Source of the DNA: Actinomycetospora termitidis
GTDB taxonomy: Bacteria; Actinomycetota; Actinomycetes; Mycobacteriales; Pseudonocardiaceae
DNA length: 64,000 nucleotides
Reading direction: 5' to 3'
Assembly (NCBI RefSeq): GCF_030286555.1
Contig: NZ_JASVWF010000005.1
Span: forward strand, 1-64,000
The position numbers were made by a program, and so were the translations under genes. The notes beneath the pieces are model-generated. The model was given only the letters and a program-made list of their open reading frames with translations, searched no databases and was not told the DNA's origin. Of this stretch, positions 33,315-42,252 are shown piece by piece; positions within the stretch are counted from its first letter, which is position 1; every line of letters starts with the position of its first letter.

Positions 33315-34637
33315 ATGTCCGATCAGCGTCAGGTGCGCCGCGTCCTCGGCGCGAGCCTCGTCGGCACCACCATCGAGTGGTACGACTTCTTCATCTACGC
33401 CTCGGCCTCCGGGCTGGTGTTCGGGCAGCTGTTCTTCTCCCCGCTCGGCCCGACGGCGGGTCTGCTCGCCTCGTTCGCGACCATCGGGGTCAGCTTCGTC
33501 GTGCGCCCCGTCGGCGGGGTGCTCGCCGGGCACCTGGGTGACCGCTTCGGGCGCCGCGGGGTCCTGGTCGCAACGCTGCTGCTGATGGGCATCTCGACGG
33601 TCGGGGTCGGCCTGCTGCCCACGTACGCGTCGGTCGGCGCGGCCGCCCCGGTGCTGCTGGTGGTGCTGCGGCTGCTGCAGGGCGTCTCGGCCGGCGGCGA
33701 GTGGGGCGGCGCGGCGCTGATGTCGGTGGAGCACGCCCCGCACGGCAAGCGCGGCTACTACGGCTCGTTCCCGCAGCTCGGCGTCCCGATCGGGCTGCTG
33801 ATCGCCAACGCGGTGTTCTTCACGGTGTCCGGGCTGACCACCCGTGAGCAGTTCCTCGCGTGGGGCTGGCGCATCCCGTTCCTGCTCTCGATCGTGCTGA
33901 TCGGGGTCGGCTTCGTGATCCGCTACCGCGTCGACGAGAGCCCGGTCTTCGACGAGCTCCGTCGCCGTCGGGCCCGCCGGTCCGCACCGCTCGGCGTCGT
34001 GCTGCGGCAGCACCCGCGGGAGCTGCTGGTCGGCATCGGTCTGTTCATGGCCAACAACATGGCGGGCTACCTGTTGATCGCCTTCATCACCTCGTACGGG
34101 ACCCGATCACTCGGACAGTCGACGGCGACGATGCTGCTGGTGGGCATCGCGGGCGCGGTCTCGTGGGGCTTCGCGACGCTGTGGGCCGCACGCTGGTCGG
34201 ACCGGGTCGGCCGCAAGCGGGTCTACCTCGTCGGCACGCTCGCCCTGCTGGTCTGGTCGTTCCCGCTGTTCCTGCTGCTCGACACCGCGAACGTGGGGCT
34301 CATGGTGCTCGCGGTCGTGGTCTTCGGGATCCCGCTCGGCCTGACCTACGGCCAGCAGTCTGCGACCTACGCCGAGATGTTCCCGGCGTCGGTGCGCTAC
34401 AGCGGCGCGTCGCTGGCCTACGCCCTCGGCGCGGTCCTCGGCGGTGCGTTCGCCCCGCTGCTGGCGGCCGCCTTCGTCGAGGCGACCGGCACCTCACTGT
34501 CGGTGTCGGCCTACATGGCCGTGCTCGCGCTGATCACCCTCGCCGCGGTGCTCGCCATGCGGGAACGCCCCGCGGCCGAGCGCGAGGCCTTCGTCGACGG
34601 CCTTCCCGACGACAGGTCGGTGCCGGCCGAGGCGTGA
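33315..34637 (+). CDS. MFS transporter, metabolite:H+ symporter (MHS) family
   Basis: A 440-residue, 12-helix proton symporter of the ProP/ShiA/KgtP group. Hallmarks are GTTIEWYDFFIYASASGLVF in helix 1, HLGDRFGRRGVL in the helix 2-3 loop, LRLLQGVSAGGEWGGAALMS in helix 4, RIPFLLSIVLIGVGFVIR followed by the RVDESPVF loop, and SDRVGRKRVYL between helices 8 and 9. Substrates of this family are carboxylates, shikimate or betaines; which one cannot be told. The convergent FCD-type GntR gene next door fits control by an organic acid. Confidence 0.9.
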   Translation: MSDQRQVRRVLGASLVGTTIEWYDFFIYASASGLVFGQLFFSPLGPTAGLLASFATIGVSFVVRPVGGVLAGHLGDRFGRRGVLVATLLLMGISTVGVGLLPTYASVGAAAPVLLVVLRLLQGVSAGGEWGGAALMSVEHAPHGKRGYYGSFPQLGVPIGLLIANAVFFTVSGLTTREQFLAWGWRIPFLLSIVLIGVGFVIRYRVDESPVFDELRRRRARRSAPLGVVLRQHPRELLVGIGLFMANNMAGYLLIAFITSYGTRSLGQSTATMLLVGIAGAVSWGFATLWAARWSDRVGRKRVYLVGTLALLVWSFPLFLLLDTANVGLMVLAVVVFGIPLGLTYGQQSATYAEMFPASVRYSGASLAYALGAVLGGAFAPLLAAAFVEATGTSLSVSAYMAVLALITLAAVLAMRERPAAEREAFVDGLPDDRSVPAEA

Positions 34638-34644
34638 GCTGCGG

Positions 34645-35340
34645 CTACGCGCCGTCGAGGGCCGCGACGATCCGGGCCTCGGCGTCGGCGAGGTAGGCGT
34701 CGAGCTCGGTCGCCGCGTCGTCCAGGCGGCCCTGCTCCACGAGGCGGGTGACCGTGGTGTTCCGCTCCAGGTAGGGCGCGTGGAAGTCCTCGCGGACGCC
34801 GACCCGGTGGAAGATCAGCCGCATCTCGGCGAGCAGCAGGGCCATCTGCGTGTCGAGCCGGTCGCTGCCGGCCAGCGCGACGACCGCGCGGTGGAAGTGC
34901 TGGTTCGCGTCCGCGACCCCGGTCCAGTCCTGCTGCGCCGCGGCCGCGTGCCCCTCGTCGACCGCGACGGCGAGCGCCTTCACGGCGGACGGATCGCCGG
35001 CGTGGACCCCGTGCCGGACGGCGGCCGGCTCGACGAGCCGCCGGGCCCGGTACACGTCGCGGACGTCGGTGAGACCCGGCGTCGAGACGAACACCCCGCG
35101 GTGCTGCTCCCGGACGAGGATGCGCTCGGAGATCAGCTCGCTGAACGCCTCGCGGAGCGTGTTGCGGCTGACGGCGAGGGCCTCGCAGAACGCCTGCTCC
35201 GGCAACCGGACCCCGGGCAGCAGGAGCCCCTCGACGACCTGCTCGCGCACCGCGTCCGCCACGCGCTCCGCGGTCGACGACGTCTGCGCAACCTGCACAC
35301 GGGCGAGCGCGTCGAGGGCGGAGCGGGCCGGGTCGGTCAC
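34645..35340 (-). CDS. GntR family regulator, FCD subfamily
   Basis: A 231-residue regulator. The winged helix is at about 20-75 (ERVADAVREQVVEGLLLPGV, LPEQAFCEALAVSRNTLREA, ILVREQHRGVFV) and the C-terminal FCD ligand domain follows, with DANQHFHRAVVALAGS and the metal-binding histidines typical of carboxylate-sensing FCD proteins (FHRAVV, FHRVGVRED). GTG 35340 or GTG 35346 is the start. It converges on the MFS symporter gene; its own upstream region contains the 48-bp repeat arrays. The effector is probably an organic acid. Confidence 0.88.
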   Translation of the reverse strand: MTDPARSALDALARVQVAQTSSTAERVADAVREQVVEGLLLPGVRLPEQAFCEALAVSRNTLREAFSELISERILVREQHRGVFVSTPGLTDVRDVYRARRLVEPAAVRHGVHAGDPSAVKALAVAVDEGHAAAAQQDWTGVADANQHFHRAVVALAGSDRLDTQMALLLAEMRLIFHRVGVREDFHAPYLERNTTVTRLVEQGRLDDAATELDAYLADAEARIVAALDGA

Positions 35341-35466
35341 GATCACCAGCGTACGTCTCGCCGGATCGTTCAACGATGGGTCGTCGCTTCGATCCTCGAC
35401 GAAGGGTGCGGCGGGCAGGGTCGGGCGTGTGCGCCGAGACCAGCCCGCCGGCACCGTTGCGCGACG

Positions 35467-35667
35467 CACACGGCCGGAGCACGCCGACCCGTTCGGTTCG
35501 CGCTGTGCGTGCGGCACACGGCCGGAGCACGCCGACCCGTTCCGTTCGCGCTGTGCGTGCCGCACACGGCCGGAGCACGCCGATCCGTTCCGATCGCGCG
35601 GTGCGTGCCACACACGGCCGGAGCACGCCGACCCGTTCCGTTCGCGCTGTGCGTCCCGCACACGGCC
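35467..35667. repeat. 48-bp tandem repeat array 1 (four units plus a part)
   Basis: Units start at 35467, 35515, 35563, 35611 and 35659 (partial). They are nearly identical and begin CACACGGCCGGAGCACGCCG. Each unit junction contains TGCG-n-CGCA inverted repeats. The 20 bases 35454-35473, at the left edge, are the exact reverse complement of the core of array 2, so the arrays are related and oppositely oriented. There are no variable spacers. Confidence 0.95.
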
Positions 35668-35910
35668 TGGCCCGGTCCGCGACCATGATCAGCAGTTCGG
35701 GAGCGACACGCGCAAGATCTGGTGCGACTCGCCCACGAAGTACAGATCATGGTCTGCCCGGCCGGCCGTCACCGAGCCCATCGGTGTGCTGGGCCGCCGC
35801 AGTCCGCGGGGCGCCCACATGCGCGGCGACCGCGACGGTGAGACCCGCCCGGGCTGCGCGCCACCTCGAGCGTCGAGCGCGCCGGGCTCGCCGTCGCGGG
35901 CGTTGAGCTC

Positions 35911-36175
35911 CGACCGTGTGCGTCGCGCAACGACCGTGTTCCGGTGGGCGTCCTGCATCGACCGTGTGCGTCGCGCAACGGCTGTGTTCCGGTGGGCGTC
36001 CTGCACCGACCGTGTGCGTCGCGCAACGGCCGTGTTCCGCTGGACGTCCTGCACCGACCGTGTGCGTCGCGCAACGGCCGTGTTCCGCTGGACGTCCTGC
36101 CGCGACCGTGTGCGTCGCGCAACGACCGCGCCCGGCGAGCGTCCTGCCGCGACCGTGTGCGTCGCGCAACGCTGA
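35911..36175. repeat. 48-bp tandem repeat array 2 (six units)
   Basis: Units start at 35911, 35959, 36007, 36055, 36103 and 36150 (the fifth is 47 bases). The core is CCGTGTGCGTCGCGCAACGG with a small palindrome TGCG-TCG-CGCA; the rest of the unit varies slightly (TGTTCCGGTGGGCGTCCTGC in early units). Its reverse complement shares GCACACGG and the following bases with array 1. It ends about 60 bases before the next gene. Confidence 0.95.
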
Positions 36176-36238
36176 CGTTCCGAAAGCCGCTCTGCTCCCC
36201 GCCCCCGACGCTGCCTCCATCGACCCCGAGGAGTTCCG

Positions 36239-37012
36239 ATGAGCACCCCGTTCGCCGCCCTGCACGTCCCCGGTGAGCCGTTCGTCCTGCCGAACGCGTG
36301 GGACGTCGGCTCGGCGCGGGCCCTGGTGGCCGCCGGCTTCCGTGCGATCGGCACGACGAGCCTCGGCGTCGCGGCCTCCCGCGGGATCGAGGACGCCACC
36401 CGCGCGTCCCGGGACGCCTCGCTCGCCGTGACCCGGGAACTGCGCGACACACTCCCCGAGGTGCTGCTCACCGCCGACCTCGAGGACGGGTTCCACGACG
36501 ACCCGATCGCGGTCGCGGACCTCGTCGAGTCGTTGGCCGTGGACGGCGTCAACCTCGAGGACGCGACGGCCGGGGAGCTCGTCGACCCGGCCCGGCACGA
36601 GGCCCGCATCCGGGCGGTGAAGGACCGGTGCCCGGACGTCTTCGTCAACGCCCGGACCGACGTGTTCTGGCTGGACGCGGGCACCGTTGACGATGCGATC
36701 GCCCGCGTGCGGCGCTACGTCGACGCCGGGGCCGACGGCGTCTTCGTTCCCGGCGCGCTCGACGTGGCGACGATCGAGGCGATCACTGCGGCCGTCGACG
36801 CGCCCCTCAACGTCCTCGCGTCGGCGACCCTGGACCGGCACCGGCTCGCGGAGCTGGGCGTCGCCCGGATCAGCACCGGCTCGTTGCTCTACCGGTCCGC
36901 GATGACCCGGCTGGTCGATGCTGCGGTGGCCGTCCGCGAGGGCCGCCCGCCGGGCGACGCCGTGTCCTACGACGAGGTGCAGGCCTGGAGTCAGACCTCC
37001 TCGAGCTCGTAG
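36239..37012 (+). CDS. Isocitrate lyase/PEP mutase family protein
   Basis: A 257-residue alpha/beta-barrel protein of the PEP mutase/isocitrate lyase superfamily. Visible elements are LPNAWDVGSARALVAAGFRA, AIGTTSLGVAASRG, LLTADLEDGF (metal Asp/Glu), GVNLEDAT and FVNARTDVFWL. The true lyase signature KKCGH is absent, so it is one of the short PEPM-like enzymes (oxaloacetate decarboxylase, 2-methylisocitrate lyase-like or carboxyphosphonoenolpyruvate-like) of unclear substrate. ATG 36239 has GAGGAG five bases upstream. It follows repeat array 2. Confidence 0.88.
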   Translation: MSTPFAALHVPGEPFVLPNAWDVGSARALVAAGFRAIGTTSLGVAASRGIEDATRASRDASLAVTRELRDTLPEVLLTADLEDGFHDDPIAVADLVESLAVDGVNLEDATAGELVDPARHEARIRAVKDRCPDVFVNARTDVFWLDAGTVDDAIARVRRYVDAGADGVFVPGALDVATIEAITAAVDAPLNVLASATLDRHRLAELGVARISTGSLLYRSAMTRLVDAAVAVREGRPPGDAVSYDEVQAWSQTSSSS

Positions 37013-37236
37013 GCGTCGTCGCCGACCCACACCCGGAGCCCCTCGGCGTCGTCGGTGATGGCGCCGTCCTCCTCCTCGGAGAGCTCCCGCGACGCCCCGA
37101 GTGCCCGCTTCGAGTAGCGAATCCGGCCGTCGCCGAGATCCTCCGGGCGGTACTCGCGGGCCAGGACCGACGTCCGCGTCGACGTCGCGAGGTAGGCCGC
37201 GGTGTCGGCGCCCACCTCGGCGATCCACTCGTTCAT
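36991..37236 (-). CDS. Hypothetical acidic 81-residue protein
   Basis: A small acidic protein (MNEWIAEVGADTAAYLATST, then LAREYRPEDLGDGRIRYSKR, ending in an acidic stretch). No family was recognised and no membrane or metal motif is visible. The good start context, the strong GC-third bias and the conserved-looking N-terminus support a real gene. It overlaps the PEP-mutase-family gene tail-to-tail by 22 bases. Confidence 0.65.
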   Translation of the reverse strand: MNEWIAEVGADTAAYLATSTRTSVLAREYRPEDLGDGRIRYSKRALGASRELSEEEDGAITDDAEGLRVWVGDDAYELEEV

Positions 37237-37381
37237 GCGCGGATCTCACCGCGGAGCCCGCGGACCTCCAAGATCCGAGCTGACGTGCGGATACTGCACT
37301 GGGCTGAACGAGTGGTCCGCATTCCGACCTTGAGTACGTTCCGTCACCCTGTGGCCTGCCTCACATCAGCAGGGGGACCCC

Positions 37382-38929
37382 ATGTACCTGACCCAGGGAC
37401 TGCACCGCGCGGCCCGCCAGACGCCCGACCTCCCGGCGACGATCCACGGCGACCGCACCTGGACCTGGGCCGAGAGCCGCGACCGCGTCGCCCGGTTCGC
37501 CTCCGCCCTGCGCGAGCTCGGCCTCGAGGCCGGAGGACGCGTCGCGATGCTCGCGCTCAACTCCGATCGCTACCACGAGTACCTGTTGGCGGTCCCGTGG
37601 GCCGGCGGGATCGTGGTTCCGGTCAACGTGCGGTGGAGCGCCGCAGAGGTCGCCTTCGCCCTCGAGGACTCGGGCGCCACGATCCTCCTGATCGACGACA
37701 CGATGCTGCCCCTGCTCCCGCAGGTCCGCACCGCGGCCCCGGTCCTGCGCCACGTGGTGCACGTCGGGGACGGACCGACCCCCGAGGGCACGTTGCCCTA
37801 CGAGGCCCTGGTCGAGACGCACGCACCCGTCGTCGACGCGATGCGCGGAGGCGACGACCCGTACGGCATCTACTACACCGGCGGCACCACCGGCACACCG
37901 AAGGGCGTGGTCCTGAGCCACGCCAACCTGCTGGTGTCCGCGCTGGGCATGCTCGCCACCGGGGACCTCATGCGGCCCGGCGGTCGGCTGCTGCACGCGG
38001 CGCCGATGTTCCACATCGCCGACGGGGCCGCCTGGGTCGCCTGCACCGTCCTCGGCGGGACCCACGTGATCGTCCCGTCGTTCACCCCCACCGGGGTCGC
38101 CGAGGCGATCGAGCACCACCGGATCACCGACGCGCTCCTCGTCCCGACGATGATCCAACTGCTGGTCGACGATCCCGCGACCCGCGACGCCGACCTCTCC
38201 AGCCTGCGCACCCTGATCTACGGCGCCTCCCCGATCTCCGCCGCCGTGCTCGACCGGGCCTCGGCCCGGCTCCCGGGGGTCGGCTTCACCCAGGCCTACG
38301 GCATGACCGAGCTCGCCCCGGTGGCCACCCTGCTGCTCCCGGCCGACCACGCGACGGAGCACCTGCGCCGCTCCGCCGGACGAGCCGCCCCGCACGCCGA
38401 GGTCCGGATCGTCGACGAGGACGACCACGAGGTGGAGCGCGGGACCATCGGCGAGATCGTCGTCCGCGGCGGACACGTGATGCAGGGCTACTGGAACCGG
38501 CCGGAGGCGACCGCGGAGGCGCTGCGGGGCGGGTGGATGCACACCGGGGACGCGGGCCGGATGGACGACGACGGCTACGTCTACGTCGTCGACCGGATCA
38601 AGGACATGATCGTCACCGGCGCCGAGAACGTGTACTCCGTCGAGGTCGAGAACGCGCTGTCCTCGCACGCCGCGGTGGCGTCGTGCGCCGTCATCGGGCT
38701 CCCCGACGAGCAGTGGGGGGAGCGGGTGCACGCCGTCGTCGTCCTCCGGGACGGATGCACGCCCCCGGTCGAGGAGCTGCGGGAGCACGTCGCGGCGCGC
38801 ATCGCCCGGTTCAAGGCACCCCGCTCCGTCGAGTTCGTGGCCGCACTGCCGATCTCCGGCGCCGGGAAGGTCCTCAAGCGTGAGCTCCGGGCGCCGTACT
38901 GGGAGGCGCAGTCCCGTCAGGTGTCCTGA
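37382..38929 (+). CDS. AMP-dependent (long-chain fatty) acyl-CoA synthetase
   Basis: An adenylate-forming enzyme of 515 residues that activates a carboxylic acid with ATP and transfers it to CoA. The phosphate loop YYTGGTTGTPKGVV is at about 163-176, FTQAYGMTELAPV at about 302-314, the hinge region MHTGDAGRMDDDGYVYVVDR near 385-405, and the catalytic Lys in ISGAGKVLKRELR near 495. The closest type is the FadD-like group used for fatty or aromatic acids. GGGGG stands seven bases before the ATG. It converges with a MarR gene, overlapping by 13 bases. Confidence 0.92.
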   Translation: MYLTQGLHRAARQTPDLPATIHGDRTWTWAESRDRVARFASALRELGLEAGGRVAMLALNSDRYHEYLLAVPWAGGIVVPVNVRWSAAEVAFALEDSGATILLIDDTMLPLLPQVRTAAPVLRHVVHVGDGPTPEGTLPYEALVETHAPVVDAMRGGDDPYGIYYTGGTTGTPKGVVLSHANLLVSALGMLATGDLMRPGGRLLHAAPMFHIADGAAWVACTVLGGTHVIVPSFTPTGVAEAIEHHRITDALLVPTMIQLLVDDPATRDADLSSLRTLIYGASPISAAVLDRASARLPGVGFTQAYGMTELAPVATLLLPADHATEHLRRSAGRAAPHAEVRIVDEDDHEVERGTIGEIVVRGGHVMQGYWNRPEATAEALRGGWMHTGDAGRMDDDGYVYVVDRIKDMIVTGAENVYSVEVENALSSHAAVASCAVIGLPDEQWGERVHAVVVLRDGCTPPVEELREHVAARIARFKAPRSVEFVAALPISGAGKVLKRELRAPYWEAQSRQVS

Positions 38930-39393
38930 CGGCGGCCGTCGTCGCCCAGCCACGACGCGGCGTCCAGGCGAGGAGTCACCTCGTCGGTGATCGTCCGTAG
39001 GACCTGCTCGAACGCACCCGCCTGCTCGTCGCCGACCGTCGCGACCCACTGCGCGTGGGCACGGTCGAAGAAGCGCGCCGAGAGCCCGAGGACCTCCGAG
39101 CCGGTCGCGGTCAGCGCGACGATCTTCCGGCGGGCGTCCTGGGGGTCGCCGGCGCGCTCGACGTAGCCCAGCGCCTCCAGCGCGTCGACGGTCTTGCCCG
39201 CGGCCTGCTTCGTGACGCCCAGGCGGGTCGCCAGCTCGCCCGCCGTTGCGCCGGTGGGCCCGACGGCCTGGAGGGCGAAGCCGTGCGTCGGCCGGACCCG
39301 TGGGTGGCCGTGCTCGGCGAGGTCGACGTGCACCCGGTCGACGAGGTGACGGAAGGCGGCGAACAGGCGCAGGGCGAGCTCACCGCCGGACAT
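38917..39393 (-). CDS. MarR family regulator
   Basis: A 158-residue winged-helix repressor: FAAFRHLVDRVHVDLAEHGH, then GELATRLGVTKQAAGKTVDA (recognition helix, about 60-80), LEALGYVERAGDPQDARRKI (wing, with Asp-Arg-Arg typical of MarR) and C-terminal dimerisation helices. ATG 39393 is preferred; TTG 39417 would place the start in the first of two CAACCTGGTTG operators. It is divergent from the cupin gene, which is the obvious target, and may also affect the convergent acyl-CoA synthetase. Confidence 0.88.
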   Translation of the reverse strand: MSGGELALRLFAAFRHLVDRVHVDLAEHGHPRVRPTHGFALQAVGPTGATAGELATRLGVTKQAAGKTVDALEALGYVERAGDPQDARRKIVALTATGSEVLGLSARFFDRAHAQWVATVGDEQAGAFEQVLRTITDEVTPRLDAASWLGDDGRRQDT

Positions 39394-39414
39394 GGAGGGA
39401 CTTCCCGTAGTCGA

Positions 39415-39454
39415 CAACCTGGTTTACCTTCTACGTCGACAGACAACCTGGTTG
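39415..39454. promoter_or_regulatory. Two AACC-T-GGTT operators of the MarR/cupin pair
   Basis: CAACCTGGTTT (39415-39425) and the perfect palindrome CAACCTGGTTG (39444-39454) are 29 bases apart, each preceded by GA and near GTCGAC. They occupy the gap between the divergent MarR and cupin starts. Confidence 0.7.
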
Positions 39455-39477
39455 ACCGATCCTACGAGGAGCACCCG

Positions 39478-39852
39478 ATGACCGTCGTCCGCCGCGCCGA
39501 CACCCGCCGGACCGAGACCCCGAACGCCGTCATGACGACCTACGCCTCCCCCACGCTCGGCGGCAGCACCCAGGCCCTGTGGCAGGTCGAGATGATGCCG
39601 GGTGCCGCCGGACCGCGGCACACGATGGACGTCGAGCAGGTCTGGACCGTGCTCCGCGGCCGGGCGACGGTCGAGGTCTCCGAGGAGGCCTACGACCTCG
39701 GGCCCGGAGACTCGATCGTCCTCGCCGGCGGCGTGCCCCGACGCTTCCACGCCGATCCGACCCACGGCCTCACCGCCCTGGTCACCGGGCGCGGAGCGGC
39801 CCACGCCGAGGTCCCGGGCGGCGCCACGAGCATCCCGCCGTGGATCGCCTGA
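39478..39852 (+). CDS. Cupin-domain protein
   Basis: A 124-residue single-domain cupin. Motif 1 is seen as GPRHTMDVEQVWTVLRGRAT (metal His and Glu in HTMDVEQ), motif 2 as LGPGDSIVLAGGVPRRFHAD. Cupins of this size are metal-binding dioxygenases, isomerases or sensors; no specific reaction can be named. It is divergent from the MarR gene, with paired operators in the gap, so it is probably derepressed by the MarR ligand. Confidence 0.85.
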   Translation: MTVVRRADTRRTETPNAVMTTYASPTLGGSTQALWQVEMMPGAAGPRHTMDVEQVWTVLRGRATVEVSEEAYDLGPGDSIVLAGGVPRRFHADPTHGLTALVTGRGAAHAEVPGGATSIPPWIA

Positions 39853-39873
39853 TCGGACGCCGAGCCCGGTCAG

Positions 39874-42252
39874 CTACTTCTTCTCGGCCGCCGCGACGTG
39901 GTCGATCACCGTGAGCACGCTGTCCGGGTTCAACGACATCGAGTCGATGCCCTGCTCGACGAGGAACTCCGCGAGCTCCGGGTGGTCGGACGGGCCCTGC
40001 CCGCAGATGCCGACGTAGCGGTCGTGCGCGTGCGCCGTCTCGATCAGCATCGAGATCATCTTCTTGACGGCGGGGCTGCGCTCGTCGAACAGGTGGGTGA
40101 GGCGGTCGTCGTCGCGGCCGATCCCGAGGGTGAGCTGCGTGAGGTCGTTGGAGCCGATGGAGAACCCGTCGAAGCGCTCGGCGAACTCGTCGGCCTGCAG
40201 CACGTTCGACGGGATCTCCGCCATCACGTAGACCTGCAGCCCGTCGCGCCCGCGTTCCAGGCCGTTCGACGCCATCACCTCGAGGACGCGGTCGGCCTCC
40301 TCGGGGGTGCGGCAGAACGGGACCATGACGATGACGTTGGTGAAGCCCATCTCGACCCGCACGCGGCGCAGCGCCCGGCACTCGAGCGCGAAGGCCGGGG
40401 CGTAGTCCTCGCTGTAGTAGCGCGAGGCCCCGCGCCACCCGAGCATCGGGTTCTCCTCCTCGGGCTCGAACGTCGTGCCGCCGATCAGGCCGGCGTACTC
40501 GTTCGTCTTGAAGTCCGAGAGCCGCACGACGACGGGTTCGGGGTACTGGGAGGCCGCGATGACGCCGATCCCCCGGGCCATCTGCTCGACGAAGTACTCC
40601 TCGTTGGAGTCGTAGCCGGCGGTCAGCTCCTCGATCTGCGCGCGGTCGTCGTCGGACACCTGGTCGGGGTGCAGCAGGGCCAATGGGTGGGCCTTGATGA
40701 CGTTGTTGACCAGGTACTCGACCCGGGCGAGCCCGATCCCGTGGGCGGGGAGCCGCCACCACTGCATCGCCGACGCCGGGTTGCCGATGTTCATCATGAC
40801 GCGGGTGCGGGTCTCGGGGACGTCGTCGAGCGAGAGGTCCTCGACAGTGAAGTCGAGCAGTCCTTCGTAGACCTGCCCCTCGTCGCCCTCGACGCAGGAG
40901 ATCGTGACCTCCTGCCCCTCGGAGAGCACCGACGTCGCGTCCTGGGTGCCGACGATCGCCGGCACGCCCAGCTCGCGGGAGACGATCGCCGCGTGGGAGG
41001 TGCGCCCGCCGCGGTCGGTGACGATCGCGGCGGCCTTGCGCATGATCGGCACCCAGTCCGGGTCGGTCATCTCCGTGACGAGGACCCGACCCTCCTCGAA
41101 GGTGTCGATGTCGTCCGCCGACGCGATCCGCTGCACCGCGCCGGACGCCACGGCCTGCCCGATCGCGAGCCCGCTGACGAGAACCGTGCCGGACTCGTCG
41201 AGCCGGTAGGTCTGCAGCGTCCCCGCGCCGGCGTTCGACTGCACCGTCTCCGGCCGGGCCTGGACGATGAACAGCTCGCCGGAGCGGCCGTCGCGGGCCC
41301 ACTCGATGTCCATCGGCCGGTCGTAGTGCTGCTCGATGACCCGCCCCCACCGCGCGAGCTCGAGGATCTCGTCGTCGGTGAGGACGAAGCGCGCGCGGTG
41401 CTTCTCGGGGGTCTCGACGTTCTCGGTGGTGTCACCCGCCTGGTCGGGGTCGGCGGCGTACCGGAGCGTCTTCTCCTTCGCGCCGACCGTCTTCTCGATG
41501 ATCGGCGTCAGCTCCTCGTTCTCCAGGAACGGCTTGTAGACCGTGTACTGGTCCGGGGTCACCTCGCCGCCGACGACGTTCTCCCCCAGCCCCCACGCGG
41601 CGTTGACGACGATCGTGTCCGGGAAGCCCGTGTCGGAGTCGATCGTGAACATGACGCCGGCGCTGCCCTGGTCGGACCGGACCATCTTCTGGACGCCGAC
41701 CGACAGCGCCAGGTCGAGGTGGTCGTAGCCCTGCTCGGTGCGGTAGGCGATCGCCCGGTCGGTGAACACCGAGGCGAAGCAGTCCTTGCAGGCGCGCAGG
41801 AGGTCGTCGGCGCCGGTGATGTTGAGGTAGGTGTCCTGCTGACCGGCGAAGCTCGCGTCGGGGAGGTCCTCCGCGGTGGCGCTGGATCGGACCGCGACGT
41901 CGACGTCCTCCGTGTCGTAGCGGCCGGAGAGCTCGGCGTACGCCTCGCGGATCGCCCCGGCGGTGTCCTCCGGGAACTCGGCCGCGGCGAACGCGTCCCG
42001 GATCGACGCGCCTACCTCGGCGAGCGCGTCCCCGTCCGGGTCCAGGCCGTCGAGGAGCTCACGGATCCGGTCGTCGAGACCGTTGGCGGACAGGAACGCG
42101 CGGTAGGCGTCGGCGGTCGTCGCGAACCCGCCGGGGACGCGGACCCCGGCCGAGGTCAGGTTCTGGATCATCTCGCCGAGCGAGGAGTTCTTGCCCCCGA
42201 CGGCGTCGACGTCGCCCGACGACAGCGTCTCCAGCCAGCGCACGTGGTCCAT
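39874..42252 (-). CDS. ppsA: Phosphoenolpyruvate synthase
   Basis: PEP synthase (pyruvate, water dikinase), which makes phosphoenolpyruvate from pyruvate and ATP for gluconeogenesis. The 792 residues show the N-terminal ATP-grasp half (VGGKNSSLGEMIQNL, VAVRSSATAEDLPDASFAGQ, AWGLGENVVGGEVTPDQYTV), the phosphohistidine domain with GGRTSHAAIVSRELGVP, and the C-terminal PEP/pyruvate barrel (NPMLGWRGASRYYSEDYAPA, MAEIPSNVLQADEFAERFDG, SIGSNDLTQLTLG, GICGQGPSDHPE). ATG 42252 is chosen over an upstream ATG because GGAGGGG lies seven bases ahead. Confidence 0.96.
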   Translation of the reverse strand: MDHVRWLETLSSGDVDAVGGKNSSLGEMIQNLTSAGVRVPGGFATTADAYRAFLSANGLDDRIRELLDGLDPDGDALAEVGASIRDAFAAAEFPEDTAGAIREAYAELSGRYDTEDVDVAVRSSATAEDLPDASFAGQQDTYLNITGADDLLRACKDCFASVFTDRAIAYRTEQGYDHLDLALSVGVQKMVRSDQGSAGVMFTIDSDTGFPDTIVVNAAWGLGENVVGGEVTPDQYTVYKPFLENEELTPIIEKTVGAKEKTLRYAADPDQAGDTTENVETPEKHRARFVLTDDEILELARWGRVIEQHYDRPMDIEWARDGRSGELFIVQARPETVQSNAGAGTLQTYRLDESGTVLVSGLAIGQAVASGAVQRIASADDIDTFEEGRVLVTEMTDPDWVPIMRKAAAIVTDRGGRTSHAAIVSRELGVPAIVGTQDATSVLSEGQEVTISCVEGDEGQVYEGLLDFTVEDLSLDDVPETRTRVMMNIGNPASAMQWWRLPAHGIGLARVEYLVNNVIKAHPLALLHPDQVSDDDRAQIEELTAGYDSNEEYFVEQMARGIGVIAASQYPEPVVVRLSDFKTNEYAGLIGGTTFEPEEENPMLGWRGASRYYSEDYAPAFALECRALRRVRVEMGFTNVIVMVPFCRTPEEADRVLEVMASNGLERGRDGLQVYVMAEIPSNVLQADEFAERFDGFSIGSNDLTQLTLGIGRDDDRLTHLFDERSPAVKKMISMLIETAHAHDRYVGICGQGPSDHPELAEFLVEQGIDSMSLNPDSVLTVIDHVAAAEKK

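Larger units (their letters stand above)
35341..36238. other. 0.9-kb gene-free region with two repeat arrays
   Basis: Apart from the two 48-bp arrays, annotated separately, the region contains a 10-bp inverted repeat GACCATGATC/GATCATGGTC (35681-35690 with 35745-35754). Long open frames on both strands exist only because the repeat length is a multiple of three; they have no ribosome sites and no family resemblance. The promoters of the GntR gene (left) and the PEP-mutase-family gene (right) must lie at its ends. Confidence 0.7.

Noticed and set aside
35376..36175. Open frames through the 48-bp repeats giving 16-residue repeats on both strands
   Set aside because: 48 is a multiple of three, so any stop-free unit gives open frames. 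There is no ribosome site, and the units have no protein family resemblance.
35467..36175. Possible CRISPR arrays
   Set aside because: The full 48-base unit is conserved, with no variable spacers and no cas genes in the window.
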